From Actinomycetota bacterium (GTDB taxonomy: Bacteria; Actinomycetota; Thermoleophilia; UBA2241), in contig JAAYBE010000443.1 in the NCBI GenBank assembly GCA_012719015.1, positions 1-5,159 on the forward strand: a stretch of DNA of 5,159 nucleotides, given 5' to 3'. How positions within the stretch are numbered: the first letter of the stretch is position 1; every line of letters starts with the position of its first letter. A program made the position numbers and the translations under genes. The notes beneath the pieces were generated by a model. That model worked only from the letters and a program-made list of their open reading frames with translations, made no database searches and was not told the DNA's origin. Positions 1 through 5,159 of the stretch are shown piece by piece.

Positions 1-635
1 AGCTGCACGAGCGTGGCGTCGAATACACGCTGGTGTTCCTCGAGGCGTCCGACGACGCGCTCGTCAGGCGCTTCAACGAGACACGCCGCCGCCATCCGCT
101 GGCGGGCGGCGGCCGCGTGATCGACGGCATCCGGCGCGAGCGGCACCGGCTGGCCGGTCTGCGCGAGCGCGCCCATCTGATCATCGACACCAGCGACATC
201 TCGATCCATCAGCTCAAGGCGCGTCTCAACGAGGATCTGATCCGTCACACCCGCCGCACCAACATCGTGTTCGCGGTCGTGTCCTTCGGTTACAAGTACG
301 GCATCCCCATCGACGCGGACTTGCTCTTCGACGTGCGCTTCCTGCCCAACCCGCACTACGACCTCCGCCTCCGCCCTCTCACCGGCCTGGACGAGGAGGT
401 CAGCGGGTTCGTGCGCGACTCGCCCGGCACCCGGGAGTACCTGGAGCGCCTGTACGCGCTGCTCGACTTCCTGTTCCCGCGCTACGCGGCGGAAGGCAAG
501 GCGCACCTCACCATCGGGGTGGGATGCACCGGGGGCCGGCACCGCTCGGTGGCCATCGCCCAGCTCATCGGTGAGCGGTACCAGAGGCAGGGCTACTACA
601 CCGTGGTCCGCCACCGCGACCTCACCAGAGACTGA
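1..635 (+). CDS. rapZ: RNase adapter / nucleotide-binding protein RapZ (YvcJ family), 5'-truncated
   Basis: The first complete codon is at 3; 210 residues are visible before the TGA at 633-635. The family is usually about 285-290 residues, so roughly 75-80 N-terminal residues, including the Walker A P-loop, lie upstream of the window. Visible hallmarks, numbered from the codon at 3, are FLEASD (12-17), ETRRRHPL (26-33), an IIDTSD segment closing the kinase-like domain, then the C-terminal domain with SFGYKYGIP and DVRFLPNPHYD (about 94-120) and GCTGGRHRS (174-182). In E. coli, RapZ is an RNA-binding adapter that directs RNase E to the GlmZ sRNA and so controls glucosamine-6-phosphate synthesis. 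In Gram-positives the orthologue YvcJ binds and hydrolyses nucleotides and its role is less clear. It is followed 7 nt later by yvcK, the usual neighbour. The GTG at 33 is internal and not a start. Family assignment is very secure; the RNA target in this organism is unknown. Confidence 0.96.
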   Translation, partial: LHERGVEYTLVFLEASDDALVRRFNETRRRHPLAGGGRVIDGIRRERHRLAGLRERAHLIIDTSDISIHQLKARLNEDLIRHTRRTNIVFAVVSFGYKYGIPIDADLLFDVRFLPNPHYDLRLRPLTGLDEEVSGFVRDSPGTREYLERLYALLDFLFPRYAAEGKAHLTIGVGCTGGRHRSVAIAQLIGERYQRQGYYTVVRHRDLTRD

Positions 636-642
636 GCGGACC

Positions 643-1893
643 TTGCGAGGCTCCCTCGAGTGGCTCGTCCCGGGACTGGGGCTCAAACGCTGGCTGGCGC
701 TGGCGTCCGTCGGCGGTGTCCTGCTCCTCGCCGCCCTCCTGGTCGGCGTCGGCACGCTGTGGGCCCCGCTGCTGCTGCGCGGGCTGGGGATGGGGGTGCT
801 CGAAGGGCGCCACGCGGTGGCGCTCCTGCTCGCCGTGGACGGCTTCGTGGCGGGGCTCGCCCTGCTCCTGTACGGGGGGCGTCGCCTCTGGCTCTTCCAG
901 CGCACGACGCCTGAGACGGTGAGCGAGCTGCGGGCCGTGAGCCGGCTGGCACGCGGCCCGCGGGTGGTGGCCGTCGGCGGCGGCAACGGCCTGGCCGCGC
1001 TGCTCCGCGGCCTCAAGGCGCATACCAGCAACCTCACCGCCGTCGTCACGATGGCCGACGACGGCGGCAGTTCGGGGCTGTTGCGTCGGGACATGGGCCT
1101 GCCTCCGCCCGGGGACCTGCGCAACTGCCTGGTCGCGCTGGCGGACGACGAGTCGATGATGAGCAGGCTCTTCCGCTACCGGTTCCCCGTCGACGGCGGC
1201 CTCCAGGGACACAGCTTCGGCAACCTCTTCATGGCCGCCCTCTCTGAGGTGACGGGGGACTTCGAGCGCGCCGTGCACGAATCGACGCGCGTGCTCAAGG
1301 TGCGCGGGCGCGTGCTGCCCTCCACGCTCGATGACGTGGTGCTGCACGCGCAGCTCGAGGGCGGCGGTCACGTGAGCGGGGAGAGCACGATCACGGCCTC
1401 CGCGCGTCTGCCGCGGCGCGTGTGGCTCACGCCGGAGGCGCCGCGCGGCGTGCCGCAGGCGATCGCCGCGATCGCCGCCGCCGATCTCGTCGTGCTCGGC
1501 CCCGGCAGCCTGTACACGAGCGTCATCCCCAACGTCCTCGTGCCGGAGGTCCGCGCGGCGCTCGCCGCCACGCGGGCGCGGGTCGTGTACGTCTGCAACG
1601 TCATGACGGAGCCGGGGGAGACGGACGACTACACGGCCGCCGACCATCTCGCTGCGCTGTATCGGCACGGGCTCGAGGGCGTCGTCGACGCCGTGCTCGT
1701 CAACGAGGCGCCGGTGTCGGACGACCTGCTCGCCGCCTACGGGCGCTCCGGCGCCCGGCCGGTGCGCGCGGACGTGGCCCGCCTCGAGGGACTCGGGGTC
1801 AAGGTCGAGCACGCCGCGGTCGCAGCCGAGAGCGACGTGGTCCGTCATGACCCCGGGCGCCTGTCACGGGCGCTGCTGCGGCTGGTACGGTGA
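643..1893 (+). CDS. yvcK: YvcK/CofD-like gluconeogenesis factor, membrane-anchored form
   Basis: This encodes 416 residues of the YvcK (GluM/CuvA) family, which binds UDP-sugars and is needed in Bacillus and mycobacteria for cell shape and growth on gluconeogenic carbon. Numbered from TTG 643, the sequence shows two hydrophobic helices (about 17-39 and 58-77), a charged linker, then the CofD-like Rossmann domain with GGGNG (112-116), DDGGSSG (139-145), GHSFGNLF (189-196), GPGSLYTS (286-293) and CNVMTEPGETDD from 318. Soluble YvcK is about 320-330 residues; the extra length is the N-terminal anchor, as in clostridial versions. I chose TTG 643 because it follows the rapZ stop by 7 nt and gives the N-terminus seen in anchored homologues (EWL-PG---KRWL). 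An in-frame GTG at 571 would overlap rapZ by 65 nt and add a composition-driven, unconserved stretch. The ribosome site is weak (GCGGA at 636-640), so coupling to rapZ translation is likely. The stop lies next to whiA. Confidence 0.93.
   Translation: MRGSLEWLVPGLGLKRWLALASVGGVLLLAALLVGVGTLWAPLLLRGLGMGVLEGRHAVALLLAVDGFVAGLALLLYGGRRLWLFQRTTPETVSELRAVSRLARGPRVVAVGGGNGLAALLRGLKAHTSNLTAVVTMADDGGSSGLLRRDMGLPPPGDLRNCLVALADDESMMSRLFRYRFPVDGGLQGHSFGNLFMAALSEVTGDFERAVHESTRVLKVRGRVLPSTLDDVVLHAQLEGGGHVSGESTITASARLPRRVWLTPEAPRGVPQAIAAIAAADLVVLGPGSLYTSVIPNVLVPEVRAALAATRARVVYVCNVMTEPGETDDYTAADHLAALYRHGLEGVVDAVLVNEAPVSDDLLAAYGRSGARPVRADVARLEGLGVKVEHAAVAAESDVVRHDPGRLSRALLRLVR
1889..1893 (+). promoter_or_regulatory. 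Probable ribosome binding site for whiA that decides its start
   Basis: GGTGA matches the last part of the anti-SD complement (GGAGGTGA). It sits 5 nt before GTG 1899 and overlaps the yvcK stop codon, which favours 1899 over the GTG at 1890. The match is only five bases, so the support is moderate. Confidence 0.4.
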
Positions 1894-1898
1894 CCGCC

Positions 1899-2852
1899 GT
1901 GGGCTTCACCCGCGACGTCAAACTCGAGCTGGCGCAGGTCGCGCCCACGACGGAGCACTGCCGGCGGGCGCAGCTCGCCGGCCTGGTGTTCGGCGCCGGT
2001 GTCTTCGAGCTCACGGCCGGCGGGCACTTCCGGGTGCGCGTCTCCGTGGCGCACCCCGCGCTGGCCCGCCACCTGCTCGCGCTGCTCAAGCCGCTCGACG
2101 TCGAGGCGTCCGTGCGTACCGTGGACTCCGCTCCGCTGGGGTTGCGCTACGAGGTCCTGCTCGGCGATGAGGGCCGCGACCTGCAGCTGCTGAACGAGCT
2201 CGGCGTACTCTCGGACGACCTCGCGGTGCAGATGACCGTGCCGCGCCGCCTGATGGAGCGACGCTGCTGTCAGGTCGCCCTGCTGCGCGGTCTGTTCCTG
2301 GGCTGCGGCTCCACGTCGGCGCCGGGGGCGTCCGTGCACGCCGAGTTCACGGTGGAGGGCGAGGGTCTTGCGGAGCAGATACGGCGGCTCCTCGCCCGGC
2401 TGGACCTGCCCTTCTCGCTGGCACGCCGGGAGCGCAACGTGGCCTGCTACACGAAGCGCGGGCAGACGGTGGCCGACCTGCTGGCCGTGCTCGGGGCGCA
2501 CGACGCGTGCCTGCGTTGGGAGGAGCACTCCGTGCTGGGCACCGTGCGCGAGAGCGCCAACCGGCTGGCCAACTGCGACGCCGCCAACGCCCGTCGCGCG
2601 GCCGCGGCCGGGCGGCGCCAGGCCGCGCTGCTGCGGGAGCTCAGGGCCTCGCCGGCGTGGGACGATCTGCCGGCGCAGCTCCGGCAGGTCGCAGACCTGC
2701 GCATCGAGTACCCGTACCTGAGCCTCTCGGAGCTGGCCGCGACGGCCGAGCCGCCGCTCAGCCGCTCAGCTCTCAACCACCGTCTGCGCCGGCTCACCGC
2801 CGTGGCCGCCGGGCGACCGCCGGATCAGGGCCGGCGGCGCGGCGCGACCTGA
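1899..2852 (+). CDS. whiA: DNA-binding protein WhiA
   Basis: This encodes 317 residues, matching the family length. WhiA is a cytoplasmic DNA-binding protein that joins a degenerate LAGLIDADG homing-endonuclease fold to a C-terminal helix-turn-helix. In Streptomyces it works with WhiB to trigger sporulation septation; in Bacillus it supports division and chromosome segregation. From GTG 1899 the N-terminus is MGFTRDVKLEL, aligning residue for residue with the family's M-x-x-T-x-(D/E)-V-K-x-E-L. An LAGLIDADG-like helix starts near LRGLF (128-132), NRLANCDAAN lies at 221-230, and the C-terminal HTH spans about 267-300 (LRIEYPYLSLSELA, then PPLSRSALNHRLRRL). An alternative GTG at 1890 overlaps the yvcK stop as GTGA and would add three unconserved residues. 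Either start implies translational coupling to yvcK. The last 15 or so residues form a basic, Gly/Arg-rich tail encoded within the terminator-like hairpin. No catalytic acidic pair typical of active endonucleases is evident, as expected for WhiA. Confidence 0.95.
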   Translation: MGFTRDVKLELAQVAPTTEHCRRAQLAGLVFGAGVFELTAGGHFRVRVSVAHPALARHLLALLKPLDVEASVRTVDSAPLGLRYEVLLGDEGRDLQLLNELGVLSDDLAVQMTVPRRLMERRCCQVALLRGLFLGCGSTSAPGASVHAEFTVEGEGLAEQIRRLLARLDLPFSLARRERNVACYTKRGQTVADLLAVLGAHDACLRWEEHSVLGTVRESANRLANCDAANARRAAAAGRRQAALLRELRASPAWDDLPAQLRQVADLRIEYPYLSLSELAATAEPPLSRSALNHRLRRLTAVAAGRPPDQGRRRGAT

Positions 2853-2866
2853 CCGCGCGCCGCCGG
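2831..2866. terminator. GC-rich hairpin between convergent whiA and gap (possible bidirectional terminator)
   Basis: An exact 11-bp inverted repeat: CCGGCGGCGCG at 2831-2841 pairs with CGCGCCGCCGG at 2856-2866 across a 14-nt loop. It covers the whiA stop codon and ends 2 bp before the gap stop (2868-2870). The position suits a terminator shared by two convergent genes separated by only 15 bp. There is no T-tract on either side, so it is not a classic intrinsic terminator, and in such GC-rich DNA some pairing arises by chance. Confidence 0.45.
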
Positions 2867-2867
2867 G

Positions 2868-4100
2868 TCACATGTTGCGCGCGACGCGGATGGTGAGCTC
2901 TCCGAGCCGGTACGTGTAGCTGCCCATCTCGTTGTCGTACCAGCCGAAGACCTTGACGTGCGTCAGCGGTATGCGCACCGTGCCGCCGCCGCTCTCGCCG
3001 GGCACGCGCGGCGGCACCTTGAGGTTCATGAAGCCGGTCCGCGTGTGTGTCTCGACGCCCTCGATGACCACGGCGGCATCCTCGCCCAGCATGTCGGCGG
3101 AGACGTTCTGCTCGTCCGAGAGCCTGAGCAGTCCGCGTGCTTCACCCTCGGCCGCCTCGCGGTAGATCGCGTTGATCGCCTCGCGATCCACCGAGACGGT
3201 GCCGTCCGGCAGCGTCTCGCTCTGGAAGGTCACGTTGAGGATGATGAGGCTCACGCTCTGCGTGGGCACCCGCACCGAGTCGGCCATGAAGCCGATGACG
3301 CCGATCTCCGGCATGACCTGCTCCAGCGCGGCGGCCGCGTTGGTGGAGGTGAGCACCAGGTTGCCCATCGCCCCGCGTGTCTTGCGGAGGTCGGTCGCCC
3401 CGGCCTTGGGGACGGAGTCGAGCACGGGCTGGGAGTTGGTCACCGCGTGGATGGTGCTCATCCCGGCGGTGATCATGTCCCGGGTGAGCTCGCGGTCCAG
3501 CAGCGGACGGATCATGTGCGCCAGCGCGGTGGTCGTGCACGACGCGGCGGAGACCAGCGTGTGACGCGCCGGGTCGAACTGGTAGTCGTTGATGCCGTGG
3601 ATGAGGATCGCGGCGTGGTCGGGCAGCGGGGCGCCCTTCTGGGCGCTCTTGAACGGGGAGCTCTGGACGACCACGGCGGCGCCGCCGACGAGGTGCCCGC
3701 TCAGGGCGCCGCGCGACGCGTCGGCGTCCTCGCGGGGGTCGCGGAACATCCCGGTGCAGTCCACGACCAGCGCGACCCCGTTCTCCCGCCACGGGATGTC
3801 CTTGGGGTTGCGCGCCTCGCGGAGGACGAGGATCTCCTTGCCGTACGCCCGGATGAGGCCTTTCTCCTCGTCCACCACGCTCATGTCCCGGGTGCCTGAG
3901 CGCCCGAAGAGGAACCGGTGCAGCGGTCCGTAGGTGCTGTCCTTCGAGAGGTAGTGCACCACCGAGTCGAGCGACGTCCCGACCGGTCGGCCGGTGTTCA
4001 CCACGAACCGGTCGAAGTCGTCACGTCCCAGATGGTGCCAGAGCGTGAGCTTGCCGATCCTGCCGATGCCGTTGATGCCGAGGGTGCGCTGTGCGGCCAT
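2868..4100 (-). CDS. Divergent, long type I glyceraldehyde-3-phosphate dehydrogenase
   Basis: This encodes 410 residues against about 335 for ordinary GAPDH, which interconverts glyceraldehyde-3-phosphate and 1,3-bisphosphoglycerate in the cytoplasm. Visible features are the Rossmann motif NGIGRIG (10-16), a VVNTGR cofactor loop (33-38), VVDCTGMF (112-119), the catalytic motif SASCTTTAL with nucleophile Cys188 (Cys149 in the standard enzyme), catalytic His218 in TIHAVT, Arg277 in VRVPT, and the C-terminal WYDNEMG (387-393) that contacts NAD. Extra residues lie mainly between 131 and 180 (SSPFKSAQKG segment) and near the C-terminus (PPRVPGESGG). The Asp that normally follows Asn in the cofactor loop is replaced by Thr36, followed by Gly and Arg, so NADP use is possible. 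In the phosphate site STGAA reads STNAA. The ATG at 4098-4100 has a strong upstream AGGAGG. It converges on whiA and diverges from the gene at 4225. It is catalytically plausible; the symbol is left blank because the gap paralogue type is uncertain. Confidence 0.88.
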   Translation of the reverse strand: MAAQRTLGINGIGRIGKLTLWHHLGRDDFDRFVVNTGRPVGTSLDSVVHYLSKDSTYGPLHRFLFGRSGTRDMSVVDEEKGLIRAYGKEILVLREARNPKDIPWRENGVALVVDCTGMFRDPREDADASRGALSGHLVGGAAVVVQSSPFKSAQKGAPLPDHAAILIHGINDYQFDPARHTLVSAASCTTTALAHMIRPLLDRELTRDMITAGMSTIHAVTNSQPVLDSVPKAGATDLRKTRGAMGNLVLTSTNAAAALEQVMPEIGVIGFMADSVRVPTQSVSLIILNVTFQSETLPDGTVSVDREAINAIYREAAEGEARGLLRLSDEQNVSADMLGEDAAVVIEGVETHTRTGFMNLKVPPRVPGESGGGTVRIPLTHVKVFGWYDNEMGSYTYRLGELTIRVARNM

Positions 4101-4110
4101 CTGTGCCGAA

Positions 4111-4116
4111 CCTCCT
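4111..4116 (-). promoter_or_regulatory. Strong Shine-Dalgarno site of the GAPDH gene
   Basis: AGGAGG on the minus strand (CCTCCT on +), with 10 nt between it and the ATG at 4098-4100. It is the best ribosome site in the window, fixes the GAPDH start and suggests efficient translation. It contrasts with the divergent gene at 4225, which has no comparable site. Confidence 0.85.
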
Positions 4117-4126
4117 GCTGCAGCGT

Positions 4127-4165
4127 CCGCTCGCCCGTGTCCGGGCCGTCGCGGCGCCGCTCGCC
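4127..4165. repeat. 9-bp direct repeat pair in the GAPDH leader region
   Basis: CCGCTCGCC occurs exactly at 4127-4135 and again at 4157-4165, 30 bp apart start to start (GGCGAGCGG on the transcribed minus strand). Between them is a small perfect hairpin: GCCCG at 4133-4137 with CGGGC at 4142-4146, loop TGTC. If the minus-strand promoter below is right, all of this lies in the 5' untranslated leader. In GC-rich DNA a 9-bp repeat can arise by chance. Confidence 0.3.
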
Positions 4166-4181
4166 TCTTGCGGATGCGCCA

Positions 4182-4209
4182 ATCCTAGCTGAGCCCTGAG
4201 GCCGCACAA
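4182..4209 (-). promoter_or_regulatory. Candidate sigma70-type promoter of the GAPDH gene
   Basis: Read on the minus strand: -35 TTGTGC (4209-4204), a 16-nt spacer, -10 TAGGAT (4187-4182). This would start transcription near 4175 and give a leader of about 75 nt containing the AGGAGG site. Each box is only a partial match (3/6 and 4/6). The main support is position in the only divergent intergenic region, where GC content drops. Confidence 0.35.
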
Positions 4210-4217
4210 GGTATCAT
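4189..4217 (+). promoter_or_regulatory. Candidate promoter of the gene at 4225, giving a leaderless mRNA
   Basis: -10 TATCAT at 4212-4217 (5/6 match to TATAAT), a 17-nt spacer, and a weak -35 CTGAGC at 4189-4194 (3/6). A start about 7 nt after the -10 falls at or one base before the GTG at 4225. The lack of a purine-rich ribosome site at normal spacing before this GTG agrees with leaderless translation, which is common in actinomycetes. Confidence 0.45.
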
Positions 4218-4226
4218 CCTCCTTGT
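4206..4226. promoter_or_regulatory. Operator-like inverted repeat over the divergent promoters
   Basis: ACAAGG at 4206-4211 and its exact reverse complement CCTTGT at 4221-4226 flank a 9-nt AT-richer spacer that contains the candidate -10 TATCAT. The left arm overlaps the candidate -35 of the GAPDH promoter, and the right arm covers the probable transcription and translation start at 4225. The 15-bp centre-to-centre arm spacing would need a somewhat extended dimer footprint. A repressor bound here would block the + strand gene and could also affect GAPDH. The regulator is not identifiable. Confidence 0.4.
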
Positions 4227-5159
4227 GAAAGCGACACCCGTACCTTTCGACTCCGAGGCCCTCCGGGTCAATCTGGCCACGACCGCGCAGGAGGTGGTCA
4301 TCCCCGACCGCTACCTGCCGCTGCTCGAGGCCGTGGACGGACTGCACGGCGTGCGGAGCGCGCTCGCCGAGACCATGGGCGAGTACTTCCACCGGTTCCG
4401 CAACCCGGCCTTGCTGGTCGACGGCCTGCAGACCACCCTGCTGCGCAACTGGGCCTACTTCGAGCGCTCGCCGCGACGGGCGGAGCTCTTCGGACTGCTC
4501 GGCGAACTGGCCGTCGGCCTGCTCGAGATGCCGCTCACGGAGGAGCAGTTCTCGGACCTGCTGCGGGCGCTGCTCACCTGGTCCGCGGACGTGCTCCGGG
4601 GGCCGAGCCGCGACGAGTACGACGAGCCGCTCGTCGGTCTCGTCGAGGCGTTCGCCCGCCTGCTGCCCGACCACGAGGCGGAGTTCCTGGAGCGCGACAC
4701 GCTCCTGCACAACCTTACCCAGAGGGCGCAGGAGCGCCCCCGGCTGGCGCCCTCCTGCCTCGCCCTGTCCCGGGCGCTGCTCGCGGCCGGCTACCGCCGC
4801 GTGCGTGAGCGGCTCGACGTCTCCGCCTGGGCGCGCTCCCGGGAAGGACACCTCACCGATCCGGCCAGCATCGCCGCGCAGTTCGAGGCCGTCACCGAGG
4901 AACGGCTCACGCGGTTGCTCGACGAGCTGACCGTCGCGCCCGACGACGGACTGCTGACGCCGTCGTTCCCGATGTACTCGGCCCTGGTGTCGGCGGCCAT
5001 CGAGGCGCTGTTCCGGGTCGAGAACCTGGAGGACAGGTTCGCCGTCTGCCTCTTCTTCCTCAAGGACGACACCCTCGGATACCGGCAGAAGGAGGTCATG
5101 GCCGACCTGCTCCGCGTGGTCAAGCAGATGATGCAGCCAGACCGGCACACCGACGCGAC
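4225..5159 (+). CDS. N-terminal part of a probable PEP/pyruvate-binding (PEP synthase-like) protein, 3'-truncated
   Basis: The frame is open from GTG 4225 to the window end: 311 complete codons, no stop. An in-frame TAG at 4186-4188 lies upstream, and no ATG, GTG or TTG occurs between it and 4225, so this is the most upstream usable start. Third positions are strongly G/C, supporting coding here rather than on the antisense strand. The protein looks soluble and all-helical, rich in Leu, Ala, Arg and Glu, with no signal peptide or membrane segment. The N-terminus (SEALRVNLATTAQEVVIPDRY, then LLRNWAYFERSP near 73-84) resembles what I recall of the leader domain in PEP/pyruvate-binding proteins of Geobacter-type bacteria (pattern ALEVNL then VxIPxxY). 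The ATP-grasp and phospho-histidine domains would lie beyond the window, so catalytic function cannot be seen. It diverges from the GAPDH gene, which would suit a role in PEP/triose metabolism. The coding call is secure; the family is a moderate inference. Confidence 0.6.
   Translation, partial: MKATPVPFDSEALRVNLATTAQEVVIPDRYLPLLEAVDGLHGVRSALAETMGEYFHRFRNPALLVDGLQTTLLRNWAYFERSPRRAELFGLLGELAVGLLEMPLTEEQFSDLLRALLTWSADVLRGPSRDEYDEPLVGLVEAFARLLPDHEAEFLERDTLLHNLTQRAQERPRLAPSCLALSRALLAAGYRRVRERLDVSAWARSREGHLTDPASIAAQFEAVTEERLTRLLDELTVAPDDGLLTPSFPMYSALVSAAIEALFRVENLEDRFAVCLFFLKDDTLGYRQKEVMADLLRVVKQMMQPDRHTDA

Noticed and set aside
33..635. GTG at 33 as a true start giving a 200-residue protein
   Set aside because: The frame stays open to the window edge and the upstream residues (LHERGVEYTLV) continue the RapZ fold, so the gene is cut by the window and does not start there.
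571..642. Upstream GTG at 571 as the yvcK start
   Set aside because: It would overlap rapZ by 65 nt and add 24 Thr/Arg-rich residues without family resemblance. TTG 643 directly precedes the conserved EWL-PG---KRWL region.
622..1848. A 408-codon open frame on the minus strand opposite yvcK
   Set aside because: It shares codon boundaries with yvcK. It stays open only because TTA, CTA and TCA codons are absent from the GC-rich sense gene. The product is His/Arg/Glu-rich, low-complexity and unlike any family, whereas the sense frame has clear YvcK motifs.
1845..2528. A 227-codon minus-strand frame opposite whiA
   Set aside because: Same in-register antisense artefact. The sense frame is unmistakable WhiA, and the antisense product has only biased composition (Gln, Arg, His).
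2958..3899. A 313-codon + strand frame opposite the GAPDH gene
   Set aside because: In register with the minus-strand GAPDH codons and explained by the same lack of rare codons. The GAPDH frame carries intact active-site motifs and a strong ribosome site.
4117..4124. 8-bp palindrome GCTGCAGC next to the GAPDH ribosome site
   Set aside because: Too short and too common in GC-rich DNA to call an operator, and it has no second copy nearby.
4021..5148. A 375-codon minus-strand frame covering the last region and the divergent promoter area
   Set aside because: It is in register with the + frame from 4225. It would overlap the GAPDH start and erase the only AT-richer intergenic region. Its product is Gln/Arg/Gly/Val-biased, while the + frame gives a normal-looking helical protein with a good promoter.

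Overview
The window is very GC-rich (about 70% by eye), with strong G/C preference at third codon positions. It carries the consecutive genes rapZ, yvcK and whiA, all on the + strand and nearly touching. That cluster is conserved in Actinomycetota and Firmicutes. With this base composition I infer a high-GC actinomycete-type bacterium. An N-terminal membrane anchor on the YvcK protein recalls clostridial and deep-branching relatives, so an anaerobic or deep-branching lineage such as Coriobacteriia is possible, but this is a guess.

Layout. 1-635 (+): 3' part of rapZ, cut by the window edge. 643-1893 (+): yvcK, a CofD-like UDP-sugar-binding protein with two predicted N-terminal membrane helices. 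1899-2852 (+): whiA. 2831-2866: a GC-rich hairpin between two convergent genes. 2868-4100 (-): an unusually long and divergent glyceraldehyde-3-phosphate dehydrogenase. 4101-4224: a compact divergent regulatory region. 4225-5159 (+): the 5' end of a gene that runs off the window, probably the N-terminal region of a PEP/pyruvate-binding (PEP synthase/PPDK-like) protein.

How they may work together. RapZ, YvcK and WhiA belong to a conserved block linked in other bacteria to amino-sugar and cell-wall precursor control (RapZ), cell-wall homeostasis and gluconeogenic growth (YvcK), and cell division or sporulation (WhiA). The divergent GAPDH and PEP-domain pair would fit triose-phosphate and PEP metabolism. 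The two divergent genes start 124 bp apart and appear to have interleaved promoters, with an inverted repeat across the + strand -10 element and start codon. This suggests joint regulation.

Nothing here is clearly a new defence, mobile or RNA system: I see no tRNA, rRNA, CRISPR array or insertion sequence. The points most worth checking are the GAPDH variant (cofactor-loop changes, enlarged first domain), the probable leaderless start at 4225, the operator-like repeat, and the identity of the truncated last gene.
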